Assembly (NCBI RefSeq): GCF_014204525.1 | Contig: NZ_JACHLP010000002.1 | Location: forward strand, 310,001-374,000 | Reading direction: 5' to 3' | Source: Roseateles oligotrophus | Lineage (GTDB): Bacteria; Pseudomonadota; Gammaproteobacteria; Burkholderiales; Burkholderiaceae_C | DNA: 64,000 nt | In this document: positions 55,665-64,000 of the stretch, piece by piece | Layout: each line of letters starts with the position of its first letter | Position numbering within the stretch: the first letter of the stretch is position 1 | Position numbers and translations under genes: made by a program | The notes under the pieces: model-generated | Told to the model about the DNA's origin: nothing | The model's input: the letters and a program-made list of their open reading frames with translations, nothing else | Databases searched by the model: none

Positions 55665-56936
55665 ATGACCGCCTTCATCGCCCTGGTCCGCAAGGACTTG
55701 TTGCTCTATTTTTCCAACCGCCGCGCCGTGCTGATGAGCATCGCCGCGCCCATCCTGATCGCCGCCTTCTTCGGCAGCCTGTTCGGCAATAACAATAGCA
55801 AGCCGGCCAGCGTGCCGGTGGCCATCAGCGATCTGGACCGCAGCCCGCTAACGGCCAAGATCATCGCCGCCATGAAGGCGGACAGCAGCTTGCTCGTCAG
55901 CGAACTGGCGCCCGCGGAGGCCCTGGCCCAGGTCAAGGCGGGCAAGCAGCGTGCCGCCGTCACCTTCCCGGCCGGCTTTGCCGAGCAGGCCTCGCGGGCC
56001 CTGTTCGGCGGCGGCAAGAAGCCCGAGCTGCGTCTGGACTACGACCCCTCCCAGGCCATGGCCCTGCCTCTGGTGCGCGGCCTCTTGTCTCAGCATGTGA
56101 TGGCGCTGGTGACGCAGGATGTTTTCAGCGGCAACAGCCCCTTGCTGAACGATATGCGGGCCCAGCTGCTGCAAGACGATAGCCCGCCCACGGAGCGCCG
56201 ACGCGATCTGATCGCCATGTTTGACAGCATCGCCAAAGTGCAGGCCCCGGCCAAAGCCGCTTCCACCCCGGCCGCCGGCGGCCTGAGTCTGCCCTTCGCC
56301 ACCCGTGAGCTGGAGGCCAGCGCCCGCGTGGAGACGCGCTACAACAGCTACTCGCATTCCTTCGCCGGCATGGGCGTGCAGTTCATCCTGATGATGGGGG
56401 TGGACATCGGCGTCGGCCTCTTGCTGATGCGCCGCCAAGGCCTGTGGTTACGCCTGCGGGCCGCGCCGGTGTCCAAGGCCCAGCTGCTGGGCAGCCGCAT
56501 CGCCAGCTGCGCGCTGATCTCCCTGCTCGTGTTTGCAGCCATCTACGCCGTCGCTTTCGCGCTGTTCAAGGTCAGGGTGGAGGGCAGTTGGTTGGGCTTT
56601 GCGGCCGTGTTGATCGCCTTCTCCATCCTGACCGCAAGCTTCGGCCTGCTGATCGCGGCCGTCGGCAAAACGCCCGAGGCCACCCGCGGCCTGGCGATTC
56701 TGGTGACGCTCTTGATGGTGATGCTGGGCGGCGCCTGGGTGCCGTCCTTCATCTTCCCCGAATGGTTGCAGACCATTTCCCTGTTCGTGCCCACGCGCTG
56801 GGCGGTGGACGGGCTGGACGCGATGACCTGGCGCGGCCTTGGGTTTGACGCGGCGCTGGCGCCGGTGGCGGTGATGCTGGGCTTCTCGCTGCTGTTTGCC
56901 GCCCTGGGGCTGGCACGCTTCAAGTGGGAGGAGTGA
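55665..56936 (+). CDS. ABC-2 type transporter permease
   Basis: A 423-residue permease with the ABC2_membrane_3 layout: one N-terminal membrane segment (about 20-40), a large ~200-residue extracytoplasmic domain, then five or six membrane segments (about 225-420) with the motif AVGKTPEATRGLAILVTLLM and GGAWVPSFIFPEWLQ. AAGGA precedes ATG 55665; a GTG at 55641 overlapping the ATPase stop is a weaker alternative. Confidence 0.9.
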   Translation: MTAFIALVRKDLLLYFSNRRAVLMSIAAPILIAAFFGSLFGNNNSKPASVPVAISDLDRSPLTAKIIAAMKADSSLLVSELAPAEALAQVKAGKQRAAVTFPAGFAEQASRALFGGGKKPELRLDYDPSQAMALPLVRGLLSQHVMALVTQDVFSGNSPLLNDMRAQLLQDDSPPTERRRDLIAMFDSIAKVQAPAKAASTPAAGGLSLPFATRELEASARVETRYNSYSHSFAGMGVQFILMMGVDIGVGLLLMRRQGLWLRLRAAPVSKAQLLGSRIASCALISLLVFAAIYAVAFALFKVRVEGSWLGFAAVLIAFSILTASFGLLIAAVGKTPEATRGLAILVTLLMVMLGGAWVPSFIFPEWLQTISLFVPTRWAVDGLDAMTWRGLGFDAALAPVAVMLGFSLLFAALGLARFKWEE

Positions 56937-56943
56937 GCCTGCG

Positions 56944-56969
56944 CACAAAGGCCCGGAAGGGGCTTTGTG
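56944..56969. terminator. Hairpin between the ABC permease and recQ
   Basis: CACAAAGGCCC pairs with GGGGCTTTGTG around a short GGAA centre. There is no T-run, so it may act as a bidirectional stem for two convergent genes rather than a strong intrinsic terminator. Confidence 0.5.
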
Positions 56970-57011
56970 GCGTGGCGAACGACTTGGCGCGATACAAGCG
57001 CCAAGGCTGAG

Positions 57012-58898
57012 TCAGCCGTCCTCGCCCAGCACCCGCAGAATCTCCGCCCCGTAAGCCTCCAGCTTCTTGGCGCCCACGCCGCTGATGCCGGCCAGCTCCT
57101 CCAGCGTGGCCGGGCGGCGGCGGGCCATCTCGGCCAGGGTGACGTTCTGGAAGATCACATAGGCCGGCAGGCTGTGCTCTTTGGCCACCTCGGCGCGCCA
57201 GGCCTTGAGCTGGTCGAACAAGGCCTGGGCCGATGCGTCCAGATCCTCGGGGGCACCCGCGCTGCGCGCCCCACCGGGCTTGGCGACGCGGCTGAGCTTG
57301 CCGCGCTTGGGCGCCACGGTGGGCACGCGCAAGAGCAGTTGCACCTCGCCCTTGAGCACGGCGCGGGCCGAGTCGGCCAGGGCCAGGGTCATGTACTCGC
57401 CCTCGGTCAGCACATGGCCGAGCGAGATCAGCTGGCGCAGCACGGCGCGCCATTGCGTCTCCGGCAGATCGGCGCCCACGCCCCAGGTGCTCAGGCTCTG
57501 GTGACCGTACTGCGTCACCTTGTCCGTCACCTTGCCGCGCAAGACGTCGATCAGATGACCGGCGCCAAAGCGCTGGCCGCCGTTCTGGTGGAAGCGGTAG
57601 ATGCAGCTCAGCAGCTTGCGGGCGGACTCGGTCGCGTCCCAGGTGGCCGGTGGATGTAAACAGTTATCGCAATTGCCGCAGCTCGTGCTGGCTTCGCCAA
57701 AATACGCTAACAGCCTGACCCGACGGCAATCGGTGGCCTCGGCCAGGGCCAGCAAGGCGTCGAGCTTGCCGCGCTGGCCTTTCTTGAACTCCTCGCCGGC
57801 GGGGCTTTCGTCGATCATGCGGCGCTGGTTCACCACATCGGCCAGGCCGTAGGCCATCCAGGCCTCGGCGGCTTCGCCGTCGCGGCCGGCACGGCCGGTC
57901 TCCTGGTAATAGCTCTCGATATTCTTGGGCAGGTCCAGGTGGGCGACGAAGCGCACATCCGGCTTGTCTATGCCCATGCCGAAGGCGATGGTGGCCACCA
58001 TCACGATGCTGTCCTCGCGCAGAAAGCGGTCCTGGTGTTTTTGCCGCAGGCTGGCGTCCAGGCCGGCGTGATAGGGCAGGGCCTTGATGCCCTCGCTGAC
58101 CAGCCAGTCGGCCGTCTCCTCGACCTTTTTGCGGCTCTGGCAGTAGACGACGCCGGCATCCATCTCGTGCTCCTCGCGGATGAAGCGCAAGAGCTGTTCG
58201 CGTGGCTTGTCCTTCTCGACGATGGTGTAGCGGATATTGGGCCGGTCGAAACTGCTGATGAAGACGCGGGCCTCTTCCAGGCGCAGACGCTCGATGATGT
58301 CGGCCCGGGTCAGCTCGTCGGCGGTGGCCGTTAGCGCGATGCGCGGCACCTCGGGGTAGCGCTCGTGCAGCAGGGAGAGCGCCAGGTACTCGCTGCGGAA
58401 ATCATGCCCCCACTGGCTGACGCAATGCGCCTCGTCGATGGCGAACAGGCTCAGCAGGCCGCGCTCGTACAAGGAATCCAGCTGAGCCAGAAAGCGCGGG
58501 TTGGTGATGCGCTCGGGCGCGGCGTACAACATCACCAGACGGCCGCGCATCATCTCGCGCTCCACCTGCGAGGCCTGCTCGTTGCTGAGGGTCGAATTCA
58601 AAAAGGCTGCGTGTACGCCGGCCTCTTCCAGCGCGCCGACCTGGTCGTGCATCAGCGCGATCAGCGGGCTGACCACCACCGTCACGCCCTGGCCGGCGCG
58701 ATGCCGGGCGATGGCGGGGATCTGGTAGCACAGGCTTTTGCCGCCGCCCGTGGGCATCAGCACCAGGGCGTCGCCGCTGCCCGTCACATGCTGGATGATG
58801 GCTTCTTGGGCGCCGCGGAAGGCGGCATAGCCGAACACCTCTTGCAGGATGTTCAGCAGGACTGGATGATGGGGAATCTGGCTCATGTCGCTGGCCAT
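57012..58898 (-). CDS. recQ: ATP-dependent DNA helicase RecQ
   Basis: A 628-residue 3'-5' helicase acting in recombination and fork repair. It has Walker A TGGGKS (50-55), DEAH box at 155-158 ([15 protein letters not shown]), motif [12 protein letters not shown], zinc-binding RQC cysteines ([20 protein letters not shown] and DNC), and a C-terminal HRDC domain ([31 protein letters not shown]). ATG 58898 is used; 58886 is possible. Its start region overlaps or abuts the divergent cupin gene. Confidence 0.95.
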   Translation of the reverse strand: MASDMSQIPHHPVLLNILQEVFGYAAFRGAQEAIIQHVTGSGDALVLMPTGGGKSLCYQIPAIARHRAGQGVTVVVSPLIALMHDQVGALEEAGVHAAFLNSTLSNEQASQVEREMMRGRLVMLYAAPERITNPRFLAQLDSLYERGLLSLFAIDEAHCVSQWGHDFRSEYLALSLLHERYPEVPRIALTATADELTRADIIERLRLEEARVFISSFDRPNIRYTIVEKDKPREQLLRFIREEHEMDAGVVYCQSRKKVEETADWLVSEGIKALPYHAGLDASLRQKHQDRFLREDSIVMVATIAFGMGIDKPDVRFVAHLDLPKNIESYYQETGRAGRDGEAAEAWMAYGLADVVNQRRMIDESPAGEEFKKGQRGKLDALLALAEATDCRRVRLLAYFGEASTSCGNCDNCLHPPATWDATESARKLLSCIYRFHQNGGQRFGAGHLIDVLRGKVTDKVTQYGHQSLSTWGVGADLPETQWRAVLRQLISLGHVLTEGEYMTLALADSARAVLKGEVQLLLRVPTVAPKRGKLSRVAKPGGARSAGAPEDLDASAQALFDQLKAWRAEVAKEHSLPAYVIFQNVTLAEMARRRPATLEELAGISGVGAKKLEAYGAEILRVLGEDG

Positions 58899-58914
58899 TG
58901 TCGGGGAGAACCCT

Positions 58915-59427
58915 TTGAGTGAATCTGAAAGCCTTGAGACCGGCCGAGCCGAGGCCTTGCGCCACAAGCTGATCCGCAACCACCAGAGCGTGGAGCGCGA
59001 GCGCTTTGTGCGCGCGCCGCGCTACGACAGCATGATAGGCGGCGTCTCCGACGGCACGCTGGCGCGCAAGCTGGGCTGCGGGGTGGACACGGTGGCGCCG
59101 GGCCAGCAGAGCTGCCCCTACCACTTCCACCACACGCAGGAGGAGATGTTCATCGTGCTCGCGGGCAGCGGCACGCTGCGGGTGGCGGGGGAGTTGCTGC
59201 CGATTCAAGAGGGCGATGTGATCTTCATCCCCTGCGGGCCCGACTACCCGCACCAGATCCTCAACACCTCGATTGCCCCGCTGAGCTATCTGTCCATCAG
59301 CACGCAGGAGCGGCCCGAGGTCTGCGAGTACCCCGACTCCGGCAAGATCGGTGTCTTCGCCAACAAGGGTCGCAGCTTTGTGCAGCGCCTGGAGAACGGC
59401 CTCGACTACTGGGAAGGCGAGCCGTGA
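58915..59427 (+). CDS. Cupin-domain protein
   Basis: About 170 residues. One cupin barrel has metal-type residues in [19 protein letters not shown] and [13 protein letters not shown]. The start is uncertain: TTG 58915 has GGGGAGA 7-8 nt upstream and avoids recQ; ATG 58885 would add 10 residues and overlap the recQ N-terminus on the opposite strand. Substrate unknown; cupins of this type include sugar isomerases and small-molecule dioxygenases. The stop codon lies at the edge of the 140-bp inverted-repeat element. Confidence 0.78.
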   Translation: MSESESLETGRAEALRHKLIRNHQSVERERFVRAPRYDSMIGGVSDGTLARKLGCGVDTVAPGQQSCPYHFHHTQEEMFIVLAGSGTLRVAGELLPIQEGDVIFIPCGPDYPHQILNTSIAPLSYLSISTQERPEVCEYPDSGKIGVFANKGRSFVQRLENGLDYWEGEP

Positions 59428-59565
59428 GGCTGAGAACTTTTTACTGCGCAGCCGTCATGCGTCGTTGGGCGGTGCTCGGAATCCTCACGTACAGGAAGTA
59501 CGTTCCGGTTCCTGTGCTCCGTCCGCCTAGCCTGACAGCCGCTCGCTACAAAAGTTCTCAGCCTC
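59426..59565. repeat. 140-bp palindromic element with perfect 16-bp terminal inverted repeats
   Basis: GAGGCTGAGAACTTTT (59426-59441) and AAAAGTTCTCAGCCTC (59550-59565) are exact reverse complements. Inside are GGAATCC with CGTAC-AGGAA-GTACG and GGTTCC, forming an inner dyad. The overall design is that of a non-coding MITE/REPIN-like intergenic element seen in many proteobacteria. Its left end includes two bases of the cupin stop codon. It could also end transcription from both sides. Confidence 0.75.
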
Positions 59566-59585
59566 TGAGTTGATGGCACTGGCCG

Positions 59586-60341
59586 CTAGCGCTTCTCCCC
59601 CAGCGACTTGATCGTCGCCAGCCCGCTGGTCTGCCGCGTTACTTGCGGCTGGCCCCAGTATTCCACCGAACCCACGCCCGAGATGTGCACGGCCAGGTCC
59701 TCGACGACCCAGAGCTGGGCATTGCCGATGCCGCTGATATTGACCTGGGCGCGGCCGGTGCGCAGGTGGTCGGCCAGCAGCTTGCCCTTGCCCGAGATGC
59801 CCAGATTGAGCTGGCCGACCTGGCCGCGCAGCTGGCCATCGCCGGCTCCCGAGACATTGAAGTCCAGCCGCTCGGCCATCAAATCGTCCAGGCGCACCTG
59901 GCCGGCGCCCGAGATGCGCACCGTCAGCCCTTGCAGGCGCAGCGGGCCGGGGGCATGGACATCGCTGGCGCCGGCCAGGGTCAACTGCTTGAGCTCGCGC
60001 ATGCTGATCTCCAGCTGCAGGCGCGCGTTGTTCCAGAACTTCCAGCCGCCGCTGGGCTCGATGCGCAGCTGCTGGTTGACCAGGCGGAGTTGCACCGTTT
60101 TCTGCAGCTCGGGGTCGCCGACGATGAAGACCTGGTCCTTATCGCCCTGGCTGAGCTTGACCTGGGTCAGGCCCTCCACCTGCAGGCGGTCGAAGGGGCC
60201 GGGGCTGTAGAGCTGGCCTTCGACATCGCCACGGCCTTGCGCCAGGCTATTGCCCAGGCAGGCGCTCAGGGCCAGGCCCAGCAAGCCCAGGCGCGCGGTG
60301 GCGATGTGGCCGGTGCTGCCCTGCAATTTGGACGGACTCAT
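59586..60341 (-). CDS. GIN-domain (DUF2807) exported protein
   Basis: A 251-residue exported protein: signal peptide (hydrophobic about 16-33, ending LAQG), then a right-handed beta-helix-type GIN/DUF2807 domain of repeating turns (ISGAGQVRLDDL, VSGAGDGQLRGQ, ISGKGKLLADHL, ISGIGNAQLWVV, ISGVGSVEYWGQ). The family is mostly annotated in Bacteroidetes as head GIN domain; function unknown. It overlaps the LytTR regulator stop by 4 nt, so it is the last gene of a three-gene operon and may be a target or periplasmic sensor of that system. Confidence 0.88.
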   Translation of the reverse strand: MSPSKLQGSTGHIATARLGLLGLALSACLGNSLAQGRGDVEGQLYSPGPFDRLQVEGLTQVKLSQGDKDQVFIVGDPELQKTVQLRLVNQQLRIEPSGGWKFWNNARLQLEISMRELKQLTLAGASDVHAPGPLRLQGLTVRISGAGQVRLDDLMAERLDFNVSGAGDGQLRGQVGQLNLGISGKGKLLADHLRTGRAQVNISGIGNAQLWVVEDLAVHISGVGSVEYWGQPQVTRQTSGLATIKSLGEKR

Positions 60342-61132
60342 ATCGATTGCTCCCGCAGTTTTTTTGAGACCTCGCGGCTGGCCGTGAAGCGGCTGCCGTC
60401 CCGCATCTGCACCAGCAGCTGGGAGTTCTCGTCCGGCGTCATGGCCTCGACAAAGTCCAGATTGACGATGCAGGCCCGCTGCAGCTTGATGAAGCGCAGC
60501 GGGTCCAGCCTTTGCTCGAAGGCGGTGATGGGCAGGCGCACCAGGTATTGGCGGCCGCGGCTGGCGACGGCGGTGTACTTGGTGTCGGAGCGCAGGTACT
60601 CGATGGCGTCGACCTGCAGGGGGAAGATCTTGCCCTGGTCGCGCACCAGCAGGCGGCTCAGCGGCTCCAGCGGCAGGCCGGCATGGCTGCCGCCGCCTTC
60701 CTCGGCCTGCTCCACCTCCTGCAAGGCCTCGTGGATGGCCTTGGGCGAGCCGCGGGTCTGCAGCGCGTGCTGCACGGCCTCATTGAAGCGCTCTTGCGAG
60801 AAGGGCTTGAGCAGATAGTCCACCGCATGCAGCTCGAAGGCGGTCAGTGCATATTCGTCGTAAGCGGTGGTGAAGATGACGGTGGGCAGGGGCCGGCCCT
60901 CCAGCTCCAGATCTTGCTGCAGGGCGCGCAGCACCTGCAAGCCCGTCATGCCCGGCATCTGGATGTCCATGAAGACCAATCCGGGCCGCAGGCGGCGGAT
61001 CTCGGCCAGGGCCGTGGGGCCATCGGCGCAAAGGGCTTGCAGCTGCAGCTGGGGCAGCTGGCTCACCCAGTCGGCCAGGCTCTCGCTGGCCAGGGGCTCG
61101 TCTTCGGCGATCAAGGTGCTGATGCGGTGCAT
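60338..61132 (-). CDS. LytTR-family response regulator
   Basis: A 264-residue regulator with N-terminal receiver (EDEP, phospho-acceptor Asp56 in LVFMDIQMPGMTG, Lys in YLLKPFS) and a C-terminal LytTR DNA-binding domain (about 160-264: AIEYLRSDTKYTAV, FIKLQRACIVNLDFV). Starts 23 nt after the sensor kinase stop and overlaps the GIN gene at its end. Confidence 0.92.
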   Translation of the reverse strand: MHRISTLIAEDEPLASESLADWVSQLPQLQLQALCADGPTALAEIRRLRPGLVFMDIQMPGMTGLQVLRALQQDLELEGRPLPTVIFTTAYDEYALTAFELHAVDYLLKPFSQERFNEAVQHALQTRGSPKAIHEALQEVEQAEEGGGSHAGLPLEPLSRLLVRDQGKIFPLQVDAIEYLRSDTKYTAVASRGRQYLVRLPITAFEQRLDPLRFIKLQRACIVNLDFVEAMTPDENSQLLVQMRDGSRFTASREVSKKLREQSI

Positions 61133-61155
61133 GGGCTGTTTGTTCTTTCTTACTG

Positions 61156-62256
61156 TCAGGTCTGAGGGATCCAGAGGTCAACTCGGAAACCCTGGCCCGG
61201 TGCGGTGTGGATCTGCATGCGGGCCCGGCCCTCAAAGTCCAGGGCAAAGCGGCGGCGCAGGGCGCTCAGGCCCACGCCGCCCGAGCTGCCCGGCTGGGCC
61301 TGGCGCTCGGCCTGGCCGGGCTCGCAGCCCTGGCCGTCGTCGCGCACGCAGAGCTGCAAGGCCTGGGTCATGGCATCGCGCTGGGCGCTGATGACGATCT
61401 CGCCGCCCTGGGGCAGGGGGGCGATCCCGTGGCGCACGCAGTTCTCCACCAGCGGCTGCAGGCTCAGCGGCGGGATCTCGTCCAGCAGGGTTTGCGGGTC
61501 CAGCTGCCAGCTCACCCGCAGGCGCGGCCCCAGGCGCAAGGCCTCCAGCGCCAGGTAGTCGCGCACAAACGCCAGCTCCTCCTGCAGGGCCACGCGCTCG
61601 GTGGCCTCGCGCTTTTCTGCCAGCACATAGCGCAGCATGCCGGCAAAGCGCAGCAGGCCTTGCTCGGCCGCTTTCGCGTCCTTGCGGGTCAGGGCGATCA
61701 GGGAGTTGAGGGTGTTGAACAGAAAATGCGGATTCAGCTTGCCGCTGATGGCCGAGAGCTCGGCGCGGGCCAGGGCGCTTTCCGCCTGCACCTGGGCCAG
61801 CTCCAGCTGCTTGGCGCGACGCGCGTTCAGCACCGCGCTGAAGGCCGTCAGCAAGGCCAGATAGACCAACGCCCCCCAGAGCGCGCGCCAGAGAATCGAC
61901 TGCGCCAGCATGGCCTGGGCATGCGCGTTGCCGAACAGGCAGAGTGCCATGCCGTAGTCCAGCATCTGCCAGGCCGTGCCAAACAAGAGCGCGCCGGCGA
62001 GGTGCAGGGCGCACAGCTCCCACAGCGGCCGCGGCCGGCGGTTCAGCCAGCCCAGCCAGGGCCAAACGCCCAGGCCCAGCAGCATGGGCGGCCACAGGCT
62101 CAGGCTGGCCTGGTACATGGCCTCCCAGAACTGCCACAGGCCGGGCTGGAACTCGGTGACCCCCAGCACAAAAAGCAGCCAGGTGAGCAGGCAGCCACCG
62201 GCATAGGCCAGCCAGAGCTGTCGATTGCGCTGAGTTGCTGCGGTAGAGGTGGACAT
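61156..62256 (-). CDS. LytS/YpdA-like sensor histidine kinase
   Basis: A 366-residue membrane kinase of the His_kinase family. Four membrane segments (about 15-34, 48-70, 82-110, 120-142) are followed by the H-box KLNPHFLFNTLN with His177, and an ATPase domain with IPPLSLQPLVENCVRHGI and RDDGQGCE. A Ser-Gly-rich stretch interrupts the G2 box (GSSGGVGLSALRRRF). ATG 62256 is used; 62265 is possible. Partner of the LytTR regulator downstream. Confidence 0.88.
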   Translation of the reverse strand: MSTSTAATQRNRQLWLAYAGGCLLTWLLFVLGVTEFQPGLWQFWEAMYQASLSLWPPMLLGLGVWPWLGWLNRRPRPLWELCALHLAGALLFGTAWQMLDYGMALCLFGNAHAQAMLAQSILWRALWGALVYLALLTAFSAVLNARRAKQLELAQVQAESALARAELSAISGKLNPHFLFNTLNSLIALTRKDAKAAEQGLLRFAGMLRYVLAEKREATERVALQEELAFVRDYLALEALRLGPRLRVSWQLDPQTLLDEIPPLSLQPLVENCVRHGIAPLPQGGEIVISAQRDAMTQALQLCVRDDGQGCEPGQAERQAQPGSSGGVGLSALRRRFALDFEGRARMQIHTAPGQGFRVDLWIPQT

Positions 62257-62435
62257 GGGCTGCATCTTAGGCAGGGTGGATGGGGCCTCGGGCGGTGGCG
62301 GGATCAAGTGCGGTATTTGGGGCATCATTTGCGGCCGACCCAGGCTCCTAGGGTTGCCGCCAGTCCGCCGGGAGCGCCGGGCGGCATAATCCTGCCTTTG
62401 GTTTTCTTTCTCTCTCTCGCTACGCGGAGCGCACT

Positions 62436-63008
62436 ATGGCCTCGGTCAACAAAGTCATTCTCATCGGTAATCTGGGGCGCGACCCCGAGCTGCGCTACAA
62501 CCCCAGCGGCGTGGCCTTTTGCACCATCAGCCTGGCCACCACCCGCAACTGGAAGAACCGCGAGTCTGGCGAGCGCCAGGAAGAGACCGAATGGCACCGC
62601 GTCGTCTTCAACGACAAGCTGGCCGAGATCGTCGGCCAATACTGCAAAAAGGGCCGCCCCATCTACGTCGAAGGCCGCCTGCGCACCCGCAAATGGCAGG
62701 ACAAGGAAGGCCGCGACACCTACACCACCGAAATCATCGCCGACCAGATGCAACTGCTGGGCAGCCGTGACGGTGGCGACGAAGGCGGCGGCGGTGGCGG
62801 CGGCAGCTACGGCGGTGGCCGCAGCGCTGGTGGCGCCTCTGCTGGTGGCGGCGGCTACGGCGGTGGCGACGACTACGGCGACCAGCAACCCGCGGCCCGT
62901 GCACCGGCCCGCCCCCCCGCACCGCGCGCCCCGGCGCCCCGTGCCCCCGCCCCGGCTCCGCGTGCGGCCACGGGGTTTGATGATATGGATGACGATATTC
63001 CGTTCTGA
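62436..63008 (+). CDS. ssb: Single-stranded DNA-binding protein
   Basis: A 190-residue SSB: OB-fold (1-110: [33 protein letters not shown]), a Gly- then Pro/Ala-rich linker (115-180) that is unusually repetitive, and the conserved acidic tip DDMDDDIPF that recruits partner proteins. Strong rho-independent terminator after the gene. The Gly/Pro-rich linker is long but within the range seen in betaproteobacteria. Confidence 0.96.
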   Translation: MASVNKVILIGNLGRDPELRYNPSGVAFCTISLATTRNWKNRESGERQEETEWHRVVFNDKLAEIVGQYCKKGRPIYVEGRLRTRKWQDKEGRDTYTTEIIADQMQLLGSRDGGDEGGGGGGGSYGGGRSAGGASAGGGGYGGGDDYGDQQPAARAPARPPAPRAPAPRAPAPAPRAATGFDDMDDDIPF

Positions 63009-63531
63009 CGCGGACTTTTTCCTGCCGTCAACAAAAGCCCTCGGTGCTTGGCACTTGGGGCTTTTTTCTTGTTGAGCTTGGGCTTGGCGGCTGTGGGTGG
63101 GGTTGAATGGCAGGCGGGGCTTGATGGATGTCTGCTTCGGGCTGGTTGCTGTTTTCATTTCGACCGGATAGTCGTCCGCTACCGGCCAGGAGCCGCCCTT
63201 GGCCATTGTCCGCTTGCTGGTAGTCGCGAGCTGGTCTCGCTTCAGCCCAAGCATGTCGCTGGCACGGAAAGCGGTGTTGCACTCCAGCGTGAACAGCGCT
63301 CACGCGCGCCGATTCTGCTGAAACCATGCCTTCACATCCTGGACCTTGCTGTACTCCTTAATCGGAGTAGTGACGGTCCACTTGCCTTTGTGGGCTGGCG
63401 TGTGCCCAAGTCGAAATGGCATGGATGCAGAGAGTAAACATCCATGCCGTCTTCAATCTCAATACTTAACTGGCTAAAAGCCTGTTTAGCCTTGACATCC
63501 TCCAGACAGAAGATGACAAGGCATTCATGAA
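63009..63531. other. 523-bp intergenic region after ssb
   Basis: Begins with the ssb terminator. The middle (63070-63430) has ordinary GC content and open frames on both strands, but none shows a family pattern or start signal worth calling. From about 63430 the base composition falls toward AT, continuing into the partial gene at the right edge. Confidence 0.5.
63033..63067 (+). terminator. Rho-independent terminator after ssb
   Basis: AAAAGCCC pairs with GGGGCTTTT (with G-T slack) around a CG-rich loop, ending in TTTTTT. Confidence 0.82.
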
Positions 63532-64000
63532 TTAATAGCCCCTCGTAAGCCGCTTTTTTTCCAGGTTGCTGATAAAGCGGCCCTTCGCATTTACTTTTTC
63601 ACGATTGCTCTTCGTGGACGCCATAAGACTTACAACCTCGCCCAACATCGACTTTATACGGTCAACCTCATTTGCCCTAAGCCGACCCAACATGTAGATT
63701 TCAAAGAGCTTAGTGAATATCAGCTCGCAAACATAGCGATCCTTCTGGAATTGCTTTAGCAAGCTATCAACTCGGTCAATCCAATTAGGCAACCGCAAAT
63801 CAACCATGAGAAACACATCCATTACTCTCTGAATGGCGAACTTGGTTGTCTTACGATGTTCTTCTACGACTAATTGCAGCTTCGACGTGCCGATAGATTC
63901 GAGCGCCACCGAGAAAATTACATTAGGAAGAAGTAGCTTCCTCAAATATCTCGCCATCGCCGGATTGTCCGCAGGCAACATGCCTTCTAACAACTCCAAG
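63532..64000 (-). CDS. Partial protein of unknown function, AT-richer than the rest of the window
   Basis: At least 155 codons reading from the window edge to a stop at 63532; the true start lies beyond the edge. Mostly helical, Leu/Val/Lys-rich, with no recognised domain, signal or metal motif (e.g. RYLRKLLLPNVIFSVALES, RVDSLLKQFQKDRYVCELIF). Codon use favours A/T-ending codons, unlike its neighbours, which suggests horizontal transfer. It could be part of a defence or mobile island starting at this edge, but that is only a guess. Confidence 0.6.
   Translation of the reverse strand, partial: LELLEGMLPADNPAMARYLRKLLLPNVIFSVALESIGTSKLQLVVEEHRKTTKFAIQRVMDVFLMVDLRLPNWIDRVDSLLKQFQKDRYVCELIFTKLFEIYMLGRLRANEVDRIKSMLGEVVSLMASTKSNREKVNAKGRFISNLEKKRLTRGY

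Noticed and set aside
63048-63437. Open frames on both strands after ssb
   Set aside because: No ribosome site, unusual composition and no motif; reported as intergenic.

Overview
The window looks like a piece of a high-GC betaproteobacterial chromosome, most likely order Burkholderiales, in the Roseateles/Paucibacter/Rubrivivax neighbourhood. This is inferred from gene content: a soluble fds-type formate dehydrogenase, a histone-H1-like tail fused to a SWIB domain, an MHFG-type PEP-CTERM protein, a yybP-ykoY leader before a TerC gene, and a DUF1800/DUF1501 pair. No rRNA, tRNA, CRISPR array, integrase or intact insertion sequence was seen. Gene density is high, and many neighbours overlap by ATGA.

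Layout. 0-13.2 kb is a one-carbon/amide module. It holds fmdA-fmdB (formamidase and zinc-ribbon partner), a divergent NCS1-transporter/hybrid histidine kinase fusion with a LuxR-type response regulator, then a ModE/periplasmic-binding-protein-like regulator divergent from fdsGBA-fdhD-fdsD. Together these could take up or sense an amide, hydrolyse formamide to ammonia and formate, and oxidise formate to CO2 with NADH production. 13.2-19.3 kb holds kup, a class C beta-lactamase-fold hydrolase and a KdpE/KdpD-like pair without kdpFABC. 19.3-22.8 kb is a YtrA-type GntR/ABC operon with an obvious palindromic operator. 22.8-28.8 kb holds a PglL-like ligase, moaC, a BepA-like M48 protease, a YvlD-like membrane protein, and a manganese riboswitch with terC. 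28.9-31.0 kb is a Fur-boxed tonB-exbB-exbD operon. 31-36.5 kb holds the H1/SWIB protein, a lone receiver, the PEP-CTERM protein and uvrA.

36.6-54.6 kb is the most unusual part. It contains four paralogous small exported or anchored proteins. Each has two copies of a (K/L)-L-(E/P)-R-V-V-V/I-x-x-(K/R) motif that resembles the start of TonB-dependent receptor plugs, and three of the four end in a terminal cysteine. Their upstream leaders are also related: two sequence blocks lie exactly 63 nt apart in three copies. Interleaved with them are a PAS hybrid kinase, two class III cyclase-type proteins, a DyP-peroxidase/cytochrome P450 fusion, a HELTH-motif lipoprotein and the DUF1800/DUF1501 secreted pair.

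54.7-64 kb holds an ABC exporter, recQ, a cupin protein, a 140-bp element with perfect 16-bp terminal inverted repeats that touches the cupin stop codon, a GIN-domain protein coupled to a LytTR/LytS-type two-component system, ssb, and an AT-richer partial gene of unknown origin at the right edge.
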